Source: RAM1 sp041905405 (lineage in GTDB: Bacteria; Pseudomonadota; Gammaproteobacteria; Burkholderiales; Burkholderiaceae_C). Taken from it: a stretch of 64,000 nucleotides of DNA. This document shows, piece by piece, positions 42,298 to 51,157 of this stretch. How positions within the stretch are numbered: position 1 is the first letter of the stretch; each line of letters begins with the position of its first letter. The stretch covers positions 124,001 through 188,000 of the forward strand of contig JAYRLC010000001.1 in the NCBI GenBank assembly GCA_041905405.1, read 5' to 3'. Below the pieces are notes generated by a model that worked only from the letters and a program-made list of their open reading frames with translations, searched no databases and had not been told where the DNA came from. Made by a program: the position numbers and the translations under genes.

Positions 42298-43398
42298 ATG
42301 GCCAACCTGCACTTTCCATCCCGGCGAACTGCTTTTCTGACGCTGGGCGCCGCCCTTGTCCTGGCAGCCTGTTCCAAGCCGGCGCCACCGCCCGAGCCGG
42401 TGCGGGCCGTGAAACTGGTGACCGTGGGGGCGTCCGCGTTCGATTCCGGCTACGAGTTTGCAGGTGAAGTGCGGCCGCGCGTGGAGTCGCGGCTGGGCTT
42501 TAGGGTGGCAGGCAAGATCGTGCGCCGTCAGGCCGAACTGGGCCAGCGCGTGAAGGCAGGGCAGGTACTGGCCCAGCTGGACGCGCAGGACTACCGGCTG
42601 GCCGCCGACGCGGCGCGCGCCCAGGTGGCTGCCGCACAGACCAATCGGGACCTGGCCGCGGCGGACTTCAAGCGTTTCCAGGCGCTGAAGGAGCAGAACT
42701 TCATCAGCGGTGCCGAACTGGAGCGCCGCGAAACCACGCTCAAGGCCGCGCAGGCGCAGCTCGAACAGGCGCAGGCCCAGCTGGCGTCGCAGGGCAACCA
42801 GGCGGGCTACGCCACGCTGGTGGCCGATGTGTCGGGCGTCATCACGGCCATCGAAGCCGAACCGGGCCAAGTCGTCACCGCCGGATCGCCCGTGGTGCGC
42901 ATCGCACAGGACGGGCCGCGCGATGTGGTGTTCTCGGTTCCCGAGGACAAGGTGGCCGCAATCCGGCCCGGCTCGGACGTGGCCGTGCGCCTGTGGTCTG
43001 CCGGCGCCAGCGTGACGGGCAAAGTGCGTGAGGTGGCGGCCAGTGCCGACCCCGTCACGCGGACGTTCCCCGTGAAGGTGTCGTTGCCGACCGGCGACGC
43101 GCCCGCGCTGGGTGCCACGGCCTATGTCATCCCGGCCGCGTTGGGCCATGGCGGCCTGCAGGTGCTGAAGCTGCCCACCAGCGCGTTGCGCCAGGAAGGC
43201 AAGGGCACGTCGGTATGGGTGCTGGACAAGGCGACGATGACGGTGCGCTCGCAGCCTGTGCAACTGGCCACGGCCGACGGTAACCAGGCCGTGATCGCGG
43301 CAGGCCTGACGCCGGGCATGCAGGTGGTGGCGGCCGGTGTGCACGTGTTGCAACCCGGCCAGAAAGTGACCATCTACGCCCAGCCGGCGGCGAAGTGA
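42298..43398 (+). CDS. RND efflux periplasmic adaptor (membrane fusion lipoprotein)
   Basis: A 366-residue membrane fusion protein. A lipobox LAAC puts the lipid on Cys25. The barrel-sandwich (RVAGKIVRRQAELGQRVKAGQVLAQLD), a short coiled-coil hairpin (about 95-165), a beta-barrel and a membrane-proximal domain follow. It links the RND pump to an outer-membrane channel. The pump gene starts 7 bases after it. No outer-membrane factor gene is present, so the pump must use one encoded elsewhere. Control by a TetR repressor is suggested by the upstream operator. Confidence 0.94.
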   Translation: MANLHFPSRRTAFLTLGAALVLAACSKPAPPPEPVRAVKLVTVGASAFDSGYEFAGEVRPRVESRLGFRVAGKIVRRQAELGQRVKAGQVLAQLDAQDYRLAADAARAQVAAAQTNRDLAAADFKRFQALKEQNFISGAELERRETTLKAAQAQLEQAQAQLASQGNQAGYATLVADVSGVITAIEAEPGQVVTAGSPVVRIAQDGPRDVVFSVPEDKVAAIRPGSDVAVRLWSAGASVTGKVREVAASADPVTRTFPVKVSLPTGDAPALGATAYVIPAALGHGGLQVLKLPTSALRQEGKGTSVWVLDKATMTVRSQPVQLATADGNQAVIAAGLTPGMQVVAAGVHVLQPGQKVTIYAQPAAK

Positions 43399-43405
43399 GC
43401 CGCCC

Positions 43406-46400
43406 ATGACGCAGACCGAACCCAAAGCAGGTTTCAACCTGTCCCGCTGGGCGCTGGACCATCCGGCGCTCACCCGCTACCTGATGGTGGTGCTGATGCT
43501 GCTGGGCTTCGCGGCCTACTTCCAGCTGGGGCAGGACGAGGACCCGCCCTTCACCTTCCGCGCAATGGTGGTGCGCACCTACTGGCCCGGCGCGACGGCC
43601 CAACAGGTGGCCGAACAGGTCACCGACAAGATCGAACGCACGCTGCAGGAAGTGCCGTACGCCGACATCATCCGCAGCTACTCCAAGCCCGGCGAATCGC
43701 AGATCATCCTGCAGATCAAGGACTCGTCGCAGCCCTCGGAGGTGGCCAACGTCTGGTACCAGGTCCGCAAGAAGGTCGGCGACATGCGCCTGACGCTGCC
43801 CGGCGGCATCCAGGGGCCGTTCTTCAACGACGAATTCGGCGATGTGTACGGCGTGATCTACGCGCTGGAGTCCGACGGCGGCTTCAGCTACGCCGAGATG
43901 AAGGCCCAGGCCGACGAGGTGCGCCAGCGCCTGCTGCGTGTACCGCACGTGGCCAAGGTCGAACTGTTTGGCGTGCAGGACGAAAAGGTTTTCGTCGAGA
44001 TCTCACAGAAGCGCCTGGCCCAGTTGGGGCTGGACATGAACCAGGTGCTGGCCCAGCTGGGGCAGCAGAACGCGGTGGAAAGCGCCGGCGCCGTGCAGAC
44101 CCCGGTGGACGTGGTGCAGGTGCGCGTGGGCGGCCAGTTCAACGCGGTGGACGACCTGCGCAACATGCCGATCCGCGGCAGCTCAGGCAGCCAGCTGCGC
44201 CTGGCCGACATCGCCGAGATCAAGCGCGGCTATGTGGACCCGCCGGCCATCAAGGTGCGCCACCAGGGCCGGGAAGTGATCGCGCTGGGTGTGTCCATGG
44301 CCAAGGGCGGTGACATCATTGCTATGGGCAAGTCGCTGCGCGAAGCGACCGCGCGCATCGAGTCCGGCCTGCCCGCCGGGCTGCGGCTGGTGCAGCTGCA
44401 GGACCAGCCGCGCGCCGTGGCGACGTCGGTCAACGAATTCGTCAAGGTGCTGGTGGAGGCCGTGGTGATCGTGCTGGCGGTGAGCTTCATCGCGCTGGGC
44501 TTTCACAAACGGCCCGAGCCCGGCCTGCCGTTGTGGAGGCGCTACTACATCGACATCCGGCCGGGGCTGGTAGTGGGCATCACCATCCCCCTGGTGCTGG
44601 CCGTGACCTTCCTGGCCATGCACTACTGGGGCATCGGCCTGCACAAGATTTCGCTGGGCTCGCTGATCATTGCCCTGGGCCTGCTGGTGGACGACGCCAT
44701 CATTGCCGTGGAAATGATGGTGCGCAAAATGGAAGAGGGCTACGACAAGGTGCGCGCCGCGACCTTCGCGTACGAAGTGACCGCCATGCCGATGCTGACC
44801 GGCACGCTCATCACGGCGGCGGGCTTCCTGCCCATCGGCCTGGCCAAATCGGCGGTGGGCGAATACACCTACGCCATCTTCGCCGTGACGGTGATCGCGC
44901 TGGTACTCAGCTGGCTCGTGTCGGTGTATTTCGTGCCGTACCTGGGCACGCTGCTGCTCAAGGCCAAACCCGTGTCGGCCCATCACGAGGAACATTTCGA
45001 CACGCCGTTCTACCGGGGCTTTCGCCGCGCGGTGGACTGGTGCGTGCAGCACCGCTGGATCACTATCAGCGCCACGCTGCTGACCTTTGCGCTGGGCATC
45101 GTGGGCATGGGACGGGTGCAGCAGCAGTTCTTTCCGGATTCGAGCCGGCCCGAGATCCTGGTCGCGCTGTGGTCACCCGAGGGCACGGCCTTTGCGGCCA
45201 ACGAAGAAGTCGCGCGCCGCGTGGAACAGCGCCTGATGCGGGAAGACGGCGTCACCGCCGTGAGCACCTGGGTAGGCTCGGGCGTGCCGCGCTTTTACCT
45301 GCCGCTGGACCAGGTCTTTCCGCAGACCAACGTGTCGCAGCTCATCGTCATGCCGCAGGACCTGCGCACGCGCGAGGCCCTGCGCGTGAAGCTGCCCGCG
45401 CTGCTGGCCCAGGAATTCCCTGAAGTGCGTGGCCGCGTGACCCTGCTGCCCAACGGCCCGCCGGTGCCGTACCCGGTCATGTTCCGCGTGGTGGGCGCCG
45501 AGCCCCAGGTGCTGCGTGAGCTGGCCGACCAGGTCAAGGCCGCCATGCGCGCCAGCCCCAACACCCGCGGCGTCAACGACAACTGGAATGAATCGGTCAA
45601 GGTGTTGCGGCTGGAGGTCGACCAGGCCAAGGCACGCGCGCTGGGCGTGACGAGCCAGTCCATTGCACAGGCGTCCCGCACGAATCTTGCCGGCAGCACC
45701 GTCGGCCAGTTCCGCGAGGGCGACAAACTGATCGACATCGTGTTGCGCCAGCCGCTGGACGAGCGCAATGCCATTTCGGACCTGGCCAACGGCTATCTGC
45801 CCACCGCATCGGGCAAGCCGATACCGCTCACGCAGATCGCCAAGCCGGTGTTCATGTGGGAGCCCGGCGTCATGTGGCGCGAAGGCCGCAGCTACGCCAT
45901 CACTGTGCAGTCGGACATCGTGGAAGGCCTGCAGGGTGCCACCGTCACGCAGGAACTGCTGCCGCAGCTGCGTGCGCTGGAAGCCAAATGGCCCGCCGGC
46001 TATGCGATCCAGGTCGCGGGCGCGGTCGAGGAAAGCTCCAAGGGCTCGTCGTCCATCGTGGTGGGCGTGCCCATCATGCTGTTCCTGACCTTCACCTTGC
46101 TGATGCTGCAACTGCACAGCTTCAGCCGCGCCATGCTGGTTTTCCTGACGGGGCCGCTGGGCATCGCGGGGGTGGCGGGGGCCTTGCTGGTGCTGAACCG
46201 TCCCTTTGGTTTCGTTGCGCTGCTGGGCGTGATCGCGCTCATGGGCATGATCCAGCGCAACTCGGTCATCCTGATCGACCAGATCGAGCAGGACCGCGCG
46301 CGCGGCATTGCGGCCTGGGACGCCATCGTGGAGTCGGCCGTGCGCCGGCTGCGGCCCATCGTCCTGACGGCTGCGGCCGCCGTACTGGCGATGATCCCGC

Positions 46401-46537
46401 TGTCGCGCAGCGTGTTCTGGGGGCCAATGGCCGTGGCCATCATGGGCGGGCTGATCGTGGCCACGGTCCTGACTTTGCTGGCCTTGCCGGCCATGTATGC
46501 CGCATGGTTCCGTGTGCGGCGGCCGGCTCCGGCCTGA
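43406..46537 (+). CDS. RND efflux pump permease (AcrB-like)
   Basis: A 1043-residue inner-membrane pump: an N-terminal helix, a large periplasmic loop, six helices, a second loop and five helices. GLLVDDAIIAVEMM carries the two Asp residues of the proton relay in TM4, and the late FVALLGVIALMGMIQRNSVILIDQI segment is typical. It exports toxic compounds using proton force. The length and Asp pair fit a drug (HAE1-like) rather than a metal pump, but substrate is not certain. Confidence 0.95.
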   Translation: MTQTEPKAGFNLSRWALDHPALTRYLMVVLMLLGFAAYFQLGQDEDPPFTFRAMVVRTYWPGATAQQVAEQVTDKIERTLQEVPYADIIRSYSKPGESQIILQIKDSSQPSEVANVWYQVRKKVGDMRLTLPGGIQGPFFNDEFGDVYGVIYALESDGGFSYAEMKAQADEVRQRLLRVPHVAKVELFGVQDEKVFVEISQKRLAQLGLDMNQVLAQLGQQNAVESAGAVQTPVDVVQVRVGGQFNAVDDLRNMPIRGSSGSQLRLADIAEIKRGYVDPPAIKVRHQGREVIALGVSMAKGGDIIAMGKSLREATARIESGLPAGLRLVQLQDQPRAVATSVNEFVKVLVEAVVIVLAVSFIALGFHKRPEPGLPLWRRYYIDIRPGLVVGITIPLVLAVTFLAMHYWGIGLHKISLGSLIIALGLLVDDAIIAVEMMVRKMEEGYDKVRAATFAYEVTAMPMLTGTLITAAGFLPIGLAKSAVGEYTYAIFAVTVIALVLSWLVSVYFVPYLGTLLLKAKPVSAHHEEHFDTPFYRGFRRAVDWCVQHRWITISATLLTFALGIVGMGRVQQQFFPDSSRPEILVALWSPEGTAFAANEEVARRVEQRLMREDGVTAVSTWVGSGVPRFYLPLDQVFPQTNVSQLIVMPQDLRTREALRVKLPALLAQEFPEVRGRVTLLPNGPPVPYPVMFRVVGAEPQVLRELADQVKAAMRASPNTRGVNDNWNESVKVLRLEVDQAKARALGVTSQSIAQASRTNLAGSTVGQFREGDKLIDIVLRQPLDERNAISDLANGYLPTASGKPIPLTQIAKPVFMWEPGVMWREGRSYAITVQSDIVEGLQGATVTQELLPQLRALEAKWPAGYAIQVAGAVEESSKGSSSIVVGVPIMLFLTFTLLMLQLHSFSRAMLVFLTGPLGIAGVAGALLVLNRPFGFVALLGVIALMGMIQRNSVILIDQIEQDRARGIAAWDAIVESAVRRLRPIVLTAAAAVLAMIPLSRSVFWGPMAVAIMGGLIVATVLTLLALPAMYAAWFRVRRPAPA

Positions 46538-46574
46538 TCCAGGGAAGTGACTAATTTGGTAGTAGCATGGCCCG

Positions 46575-47420
46575 ATGAGCATCATCCGGCATCGTGAAGG
46601 TCGCCACGGCCGCTTCTTTTACAACGTCAACGACACCTACATCGGGCGCTCCATGCATCTTTATGGAGAATGGTCCGAGGCCGAGGTCCATCTCTTCAGC
46701 CAGATCGTGCGCCCTGGTGACGTTGTGCTGGAGGCGGGCTCGAATATCGGCACGCATACCGTGCCGTTGTCGCGGCTGGCGGGTGACACCGGGTGCGTGC
46801 ATGCGTTTGAACCGCAAGACCACATCCACCAGTTGCTGTGCGCGAACCTGATTTCCAACGGCTGCACGAATACGCGGGTGTACCAGAGCGCTGTTGGCGC
46901 GACGGACGGCTTCACCGACATGATGGAGGCCGATATCCATCATCCGAACAACTTCGGGGGCGTGAGCCTTCTTTACCGGGACGGTTTCGCCATGCGCATG
47001 GTGCCGCTGCGGACGATCGACAGCCTGAAGCTGGATCGCCTGGACTTCCTGAAGGCCGACGTCGAGGGCTTTGAGTTCGAAATGCTGTCAGGCTGCGCGC
47101 AGACATTGCAGCGTTGCCGTCCGGTTGTATTTGTCGAATCCGTGGGACCTGGTGGCGATGGCAGGGCGCGGCTGCGAGACTACTTCCTGTCGCAGGGCTA
47201 TCAATGCTGGCACTACATCACACCGCTGTTCAACCCCCAGAACTTCGGGGCGTGGCCGCATGACGAATTTACGGGTATCTGCTCCATCGACATGCTTTGC
47301 GTGCCGGATGGGCGGGCCCGGGTGAGCGGGCTCGAGGATGCTGGGCAAGCCAAGACCGCGCCCCGCACGCTCGATGAGTGGCGCGGGGCCCGGTTCGAGC
47401 ATCTCCCGGCCACAGCTTAG
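46575..47420 (+). CDS. FkbM-family methyltransferase
   Basis: A 281-residue SAM-dependent methyltransferase. Motif I is VVLEAGSNIGTHTVPLSRLAG (about 49-69), with the acidic residue after it in VHAFEPQ. The FLKADVEGFEFEML segment (about 159-172) is the FkbM hallmark. These enzymes O-methylate sugars, polyketides or other metabolites. It stands alone between the RND pump and tRNA-Leu, without glycan or secondary-metabolite genes, so the substrate is unknown. It begins close to the pump's 3' end, possibly cotranscribed. Confidence 0.9.
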   Translation: MSIIRHREGRHGRFFYNVNDTYIGRSMHLYGEWSEAEVHLFSQIVRPGDVVLEAGSNIGTHTVPLSRLAGDTGCVHAFEPQDHIHQLLCANLISNGCTNTRVYQSAVGATDGFTDMMEADIHHPNNFGGVSLLYRDGFAMRMVPLRTIDSLKLDRLDFLKADVEGFEFEMLSGCAQTLQRCRPVVFVESVGPGGDGRARLRDYFLSQGYQCWHYITPLFNPQNFGAWPHDEFTGICSIDMLCVPDGRARVSGLEDAGQAKTAPRTLDEWRGARFEHLPATA

Positions 47421-47493
47421 AATACGCGGTTGACCTATAAAGGGTGGCCGGTCGATCCGGTCCAGTCACCCTCGCTTCTGAATCACCTGAACC

Positions 47494-47580
47494 GCGCGGG
47501 TGGCGAAATTGGTAGACGCACCAGGTTTAGGTCCTGACGCCAGCAATGGTGTGGGGGTTCGAGTCCCCCCCCGCGCACCA
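47494..47580 (+). tRNA. tRNA-Leu (anticodon UAG)
   Basis: An 87-base class II tRNA with encoded CCA. Acceptor GCGCGGG pairs with CCCGCGC; D-arm TGGCGAAATTGGTAGACGCA; anticodon loop TTTAGGT with TAG; long variable arm; T-arm GGGGGTTCGAGTCCCCC. One pair of the anticodon stem is mismatched. A -10-like TATAAA lies at 47436-47441. Confidence 0.96.
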
Positions 47581-47612
47581 GAAACAGAGAATTGACCCAA
47601 GAGAGAACCATC

Positions 47613-48926
47613 ATGGCCGTGAACGTTGAAACCCTCGAAAAGCTCGAACGCAAGATCACCCTGACGCTGCCCGTCAACGTCATCCAGTCGGAAGTCGACT
47701 CGCGTCTGAAGCGCCTGGCGCGCACCGTCAAGATGGACGGTTTCCGTCCTGGCAAGGTGCCCATGAACGTCGTGGCGCAGCGCTACGGCTATTCGGTCCA
47801 CTACGAAGTCATGAACGACAAGGTGGGTGAGGCCTTCGCCAGCGCGGCGAACGAAGCCAAGCTGCGCGTGGCCGGCCAGCCCCGCATCACCGAAAAAGAA
47901 GGCGCACCTGAAGGCGAGCTGGCCTTTGACGCCGTGTTCGAGGTGTACCCCGAGGTCAAGATCGGCGACCTGACCACCGCCGAGGTTGAAAAGATCAACG
48001 CCGAAGTGAGCGACGCCGCCATCGACAAGACGCTGGACATCCTGCGCAAGCAACGCCGCACCTTCGCCCAGCGCGCGCAGGACGCCGCCGCCCAGGACGG
48101 TGACCGCGTCACCGTGGATTTCGAAGGCAAGATCGACGGCGAGCCCTTCCAGGGCGGCAAGGCCGAAGGCTTCCAGTTCCTGGTCGGCGAAGGCCAGATG
48201 CTCAAGGAGTTCGAGGACGCCGTGCGTGGCATGAAGTCGGGCGAAAGCAAAACCTTCCCGCTGGCTTTCCCTGCCGACTACCACGGCCAGGACGTGGCCG
48301 GCAAGACGGCTGATTTCCTGGTGACCGTCAACAAGATCGAAGCCGCTCACCTGCCGGAAGTGAACGAAGCCCTGGCCAAATCCCTGGGCATCGCCGACGA
48401 AACCGTTGACGGCCTGCGCGCCGACATCAAGAAAAACCTGGAGCGTGAAGTCAAGTTCCGCCTGCTGGCCAAGAACAAAGGCGCCGTCATGGACGCGCTG
48501 GTGGCCAAGGCCGAACTCGACCTGCCCAACGCCGCCGTCCAGTCCGAAATGGACCGCATGGTGGAAGCCGCCCGCGCCGACCTCAAGCAGCGCGGCATCA
48601 AGGACGCCGACAAGGCCCCGATCCCCGACGACGTGTTCCGCCCGCAAGCCGAGCGCCGCGTGCGCCTGGGCCTGGTGGTGGCCGAACTGGTGCGTTCCAA
48701 CAACCTGCAAGCCAAGCCCGAGCAAGTCAAGGCCCATGTGGAAGAACTGGCCGCAAGCTACGAGAAGCCGGCTGACGTGGTGCGCTGGTACTACAGCGAC
48801 AACCGCCGTATGGCCGAGGTCGAGGCGATCGTCATCGAAAACAATGTGACGGATTTCGTGCTGTCCAAGGCGAAGACGGTGGACAAATCCATTTCCTTCG
48901 ACGAACTGATGGGCCAGCAGGGCTGA
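47613..48926 (+). CDS. tig: Trigger factor
   Basis: A 437-residue ribosome-associated chaperone and peptidyl-prolyl isomerase. The N-terminal ribosome-binding part has the signature GFRPGKVPMNVV (about 45-56, the FRxGKxP motif). The FKBP-like domain follows (about 160-245, DRVTVDFEGKIDGEPFQGGKAEG), then a helical C-terminal chaperone domain. ATG 47613 is chosen over an in-frame TTG 7 codons earlier, since it gives the usual length. It leads the conserved tig-clpP-clpX-lon block. A large hairpin with T-run separates it from clpP. Confidence 0.98.
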   Translation: MAVNVETLEKLERKITLTLPVNVIQSEVDSRLKRLARTVKMDGFRPGKVPMNVVAQRYGYSVHYEVMNDKVGEAFASAANEAKLRVAGQPRITEKEGAPEGELAFDAVFEVYPEVKIGDLTTAEVEKINAEVSDAAIDKTLDILRKQRRTFAQRAQDAAAQDGDRVTVDFEGKIDGEPFQGGKAEGFQFLVGEGQMLKEFEDAVRGMKSGESKTFPLAFPADYHGQDVAGKTADFLVTVNKIEAAHLPEVNEALAKSLGIADETVDGLRADIKKNLEREVKFRLLAKNKGAVMDALVAKAELDLPNAAVQSEMDRMVEAARADLKQRGIKDADKAPIPDDVFRPQAERRVRLGLVVAELVRSNNLQAKPEQVKAHVEELAASYEKPADVVRWYYSDNRRMAEVEAIVIENNVTDFVLSKAKTVDKSISFDELMGQQG

Positions 48927-48945
48927 CCTTCCGGACCCCGGCAGC

Positions 48946-48998
48946 GATGGGGCTTGTGCGGACTTGCAGTCCGGGGCACAAGCCCCATCTGCTTTTTT
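48946..48998 (+). terminator. Strong terminator between tig and clpP
   Basis: A perfect 14-bp stem (GATGGGGCTTGTGC with GCACAAGCCCCATC, 48946-48959 and 48976-48989), with an inner stem GGACT/AGTCC. Two bases then six T follow (48993-48998). It would uncouple tig from clpP, which then needs its own promoter or readthrough. Confidence 0.93.
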
Positions 48999-49028
48999 GG
49001 ATACAGTAAAGGCTGAACGGAGCAAACA

Positions 49029-49637
49029 ATGAGCGCACTTGATACCCAGGCCCTCGGCATGATCCCGATGGTCATCGAACAGTCCGGCCGCGGCGAGCGG
49101 TCCTATGACATCTATTCGCGACTGCTCAAGGAGCGCGTGATCTTCCTGGTGGGCGAGGTCAATGACCAGACCGCCAACTTGGTGGTGGCCCAGCTGCTGT
49201 TCCTTGAAAGCGAAAACCCCGACAAGGACATCTCGTTCTACATCAACTCCCCCGGCGGCAGCGTCACGGCCGGCATGGCCATCTATGACACCATGCAGTT
49301 CATCAAGCCGGACGTGTCGACGCTGTGCTGCGGCTTCGCGGCCAGTATGGGCGCATTCCTGCTGGCGGCCGGCGCCAAGGGCAAGCGCTTCTCGCTGCCC
49401 AACTCCAAGATCATGATTCACCAGGTGCTGGGCGGCGCGCGCGGCCAGGCAACCGACATCGAGATCCATGCACGCGACATCCTGCGCACCAAAGAGCAGA
49501 TGAACCGCATCCTGGCCGAGCGCACGGGCCAGCCGCTGGAAAAAATCCGCGCCGACACCGAGCGCGACTACTTCCTGACCGCCGACGAGGCCAAAGACTA
49601 TGGTCTGGTGGATCAGGTGATCGCCAAGCGGCCCTGA
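49029..49637 (+). CDS. clpP: ATP-dependent Clp protease proteolytic subunit
   Basis: A 202-residue serine peptidase that forms the double-heptamer chamber of the Clp protease. Ser106 in GFAASMGAFLL and His131 in MIHQ are two of the catalytic triad; the Asp lies near residue 180 (DRDYFL region). The N-terminal axial-loop segment GMIPMVIEQSGRGERSYDIYSRLL is conserved. It works with ClpX, encoded 102 bases downstream. A terminator lies on each side, so it could be a single-gene transcript with partial readthrough. Confidence 0.98.
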   Translation: MSALDTQALGMIPMVIEQSGRGERSYDIYSRLLKERVIFLVGEVNDQTANLVVAQLLFLESENPDKDISFYINSPGGSVTAGMAIYDTMQFIKPDVSTLCCGFAASMGAFLLAAGAKGKRFSLPNSKIMIHQVLGGARGQATDIEIHARDILRTKEQMNRILAERTGQPLEKIRADTERDYFLTADEAKDYGLVDQVIAKRP

Positions 49638-49663
49638 GCGGCGTCTCTCAAAGGTCATCCCGG

Positions 49664-49695
49664 CGGCGCTTTCTGTAACAGAAGGCGCCGTTTTT
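49664..49695 (+). terminator. Terminator between clpP and clpX
   Basis: CGGCGCTTTCTG (49664-49675) and CAGAAGGCGCCG (49679-49690) form a 12-bp stem (one G-U pair) around TAA, followed by five T. As with the tig-clpP hairpin, it divides the block into separately tunable transcripts. Confidence 0.9.
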
Positions 49696-49739
49696 ATTTG
49701 GTTATCATCCAGAAACCCCCGTAACAAGGCATCGCACAC

Positions 49740-51005
49740 ATGGCCGATAAAAAAGGCACAACCAGCGAAAAGACTCTGTATTGCTCCTTCTGCGGCAAGA
49801 GCCAGCATGAGGTGAAGAAGCTGATCGCCGGACCGTCCGTGTTCATCTGCGACGAGTGCATCGACCTGTGCAACGAGATCATTCGCGACGAATTGCCCGT
49901 TGGCGAAGAAACCCGCGAAGGCCGTGGCGACCTTCCGACGCCGGCCGAGATCAAGTCCAACCTGGACAACTACGTGATCGGCCAGGAAGCGGCCAAGCGC
50001 ACGCTGGCGGTGGCGGTGTACAACCACTACAAGCGGTTGCGCCACAAGGAAAAGGCGAAGAAGGACGATGTCGAGCTCGCCAAGAGCAACATCCTGCTGA
50101 TCGGGCCGACCGGTTCAGGCAAGACGCTGTTGGCCCAGACGCTGGCCCGCATGCTGGACGTGCCCTTCGTCATGGCCGATGCCACCACGCTGACTGAAGC
50201 CGGCTATGTCGGGGAAGACGTCGAAAACATCATCCAGAAGCTGCTGCAAAGCTGCAACTATGAGGTCGAGCGCGCGCAGCGTGGCATCGTCTACATCGAC
50301 GAGATCGACAAAATCTCGCGCAAGTCCGACAACCCCAGCATTACGCGTGACGTGTCGGGCGAGGGTGTGCAACAGGCGCTGCTCAAGCTGATCGAAGGCA
50401 CCATGGCCAGCGTGCCCCCGCAGGGCGGTCGCAAGCATCCGAACCAGGACTTCCTGCAGATCGACACGACCAACATCCTGTTCATCTGCGGCGGGGCGTT
50501 CGCCGGGCTGGAAAAAGTCATCGAGAACCGCACGGAAGCCTCCGGCATCGGCTTTGGCGCGGCCGTGCGCAGCAAACAGCAGCGCAGCCTGACCGAGGTG
50601 TTCCGCGAAGTCGAACCCGAAGACCTCATCAAGTTCGGTCTGATCCCTGAACTGGTGGGCCGCATGCCCGTGGTGGCGACGCTTGCCGAACTGTCCGAAG
50701 ACGCGCTGGTGCAGATCCTGACCGAGCCCAAGAACGCGCTGGTCAAGCAATACGGCAAGCTGCTGGCCATGGAGGGTGTGGACCTGGAAATCCGTCCCAA
50801 CGCGCTCAAGGCGATTGCCCGCAAGGCGCTGAACCGCAAGACCGGCGCGCGCGGCCTGCGGTCCATCCTGGAACAGTCGCTCATCGACACGATGTTCGAG
50901 CTGCCCAATGCCGTCAACGTGGACAAGGTCGTGGTGGATGAAACCACGATCGACGAAAACAAGCCCCCGCTGCTGGTCTATCGTGAGGCGGCAAAAAAGG
51001 CCTGA
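49740..51005 (+). CDS. clpX: ATP-dependent Clp protease ATP-binding subunit ClpX
   Basis: A 421-residue AAA+ unfoldase. The N-terminal zinc-binding domain has Cys15, Cys18, Cys37 and Cys40. Walker A is GPTGSGKT and Walker B is IVYIDEIDKI; the pore loop GYVGEDVE and the C-terminal sensor-2 KTGARGLRSI follow. It unfolds substrates, including ssrA-tagged proteins, and feeds them to ClpP. The length is typical. lon follows after about 150 bases with its own candidate promoter. Confidence 0.98.
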   Translation: MADKKGTTSEKTLYCSFCGKSQHEVKKLIAGPSVFICDECIDLCNEIIRDELPVGEETREGRGDLPTPAEIKSNLDNYVIGQEAAKRTLAVAVYNHYKRLRHKEKAKKDDVELAKSNILLIGPTGSGKTLLAQTLARMLDVPFVMADATTLTEAGYVGEDVENIIQKLLQSCNYEVERAQRGIVYIDEIDKISRKSDNPSITRDVSGEGVQQALLKLIEGTMASVPPQGGRKHPNQDFLQIDTTNILFICGGAFAGLEKVIENRTEASGIGFGAAVRSKQQRSLTEVFREVEPEDLIKFGLIPELVGRMPVVATLAELSEDALVQILTEPKNALVKQYGKLLAMEGVDLEIRPNALKAIARKALNRKTGARGLRSILEQSLIDTMFELPNAVNVDKVVVDETTIDENKPPLLVYREAAKKA

Positions 51006-51039
51006 GCGGGCCTTCTATTGCCGCTTGCGTCGCGCCCCA

Positions 51040-51063
51040 GGCTGACTCAGCCAGTGATTTTTT
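51040..51063 (+). terminator. Weak terminator after clpX
   Basis: GGCTG-ACT-CAGCC (51040-51052) followed after four bases by a run of T (ATTTTTTA). The stem is only five pairs, so termination may be partial. Confidence 0.45.
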
Positions 51064-51104
51064 ACACGCCTTCAACCTTGGCCGCCACAATGCTGTGCGG
51101 ACGG

Positions 51105-51132
51105 GTTGAAAATCCCCGTTTCCAGCCGATAT
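51105..51132 (+). promoter_or_regulatory. Candidate heat-shock (sigma-32) promoter for lon
   Basis: GTTGAAA (51105-51111), 13 bases, then GCCGATAT (51125-51132), which fits the CTTGAAA / CCCCATNT pattern at six of seven and six of eight. The start would lie about 20 bases before the lon ATG, leaving room for its AAAAGGA. The same bases also read as TTGAAA-16-GATATT for sigma-70, so the two cannot be told apart here. Confidence 0.5.
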
Positions 51133-51157
51133 TCAACAGGTAACGAAAAGGATATCC

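Noticed and set aside
47466..50045. Long minus-strand open frame opposite tig, clpP and the start of clpX
   Set aside because: High-GC shadow of real genes; no domain, start signal or codon pattern of its own.
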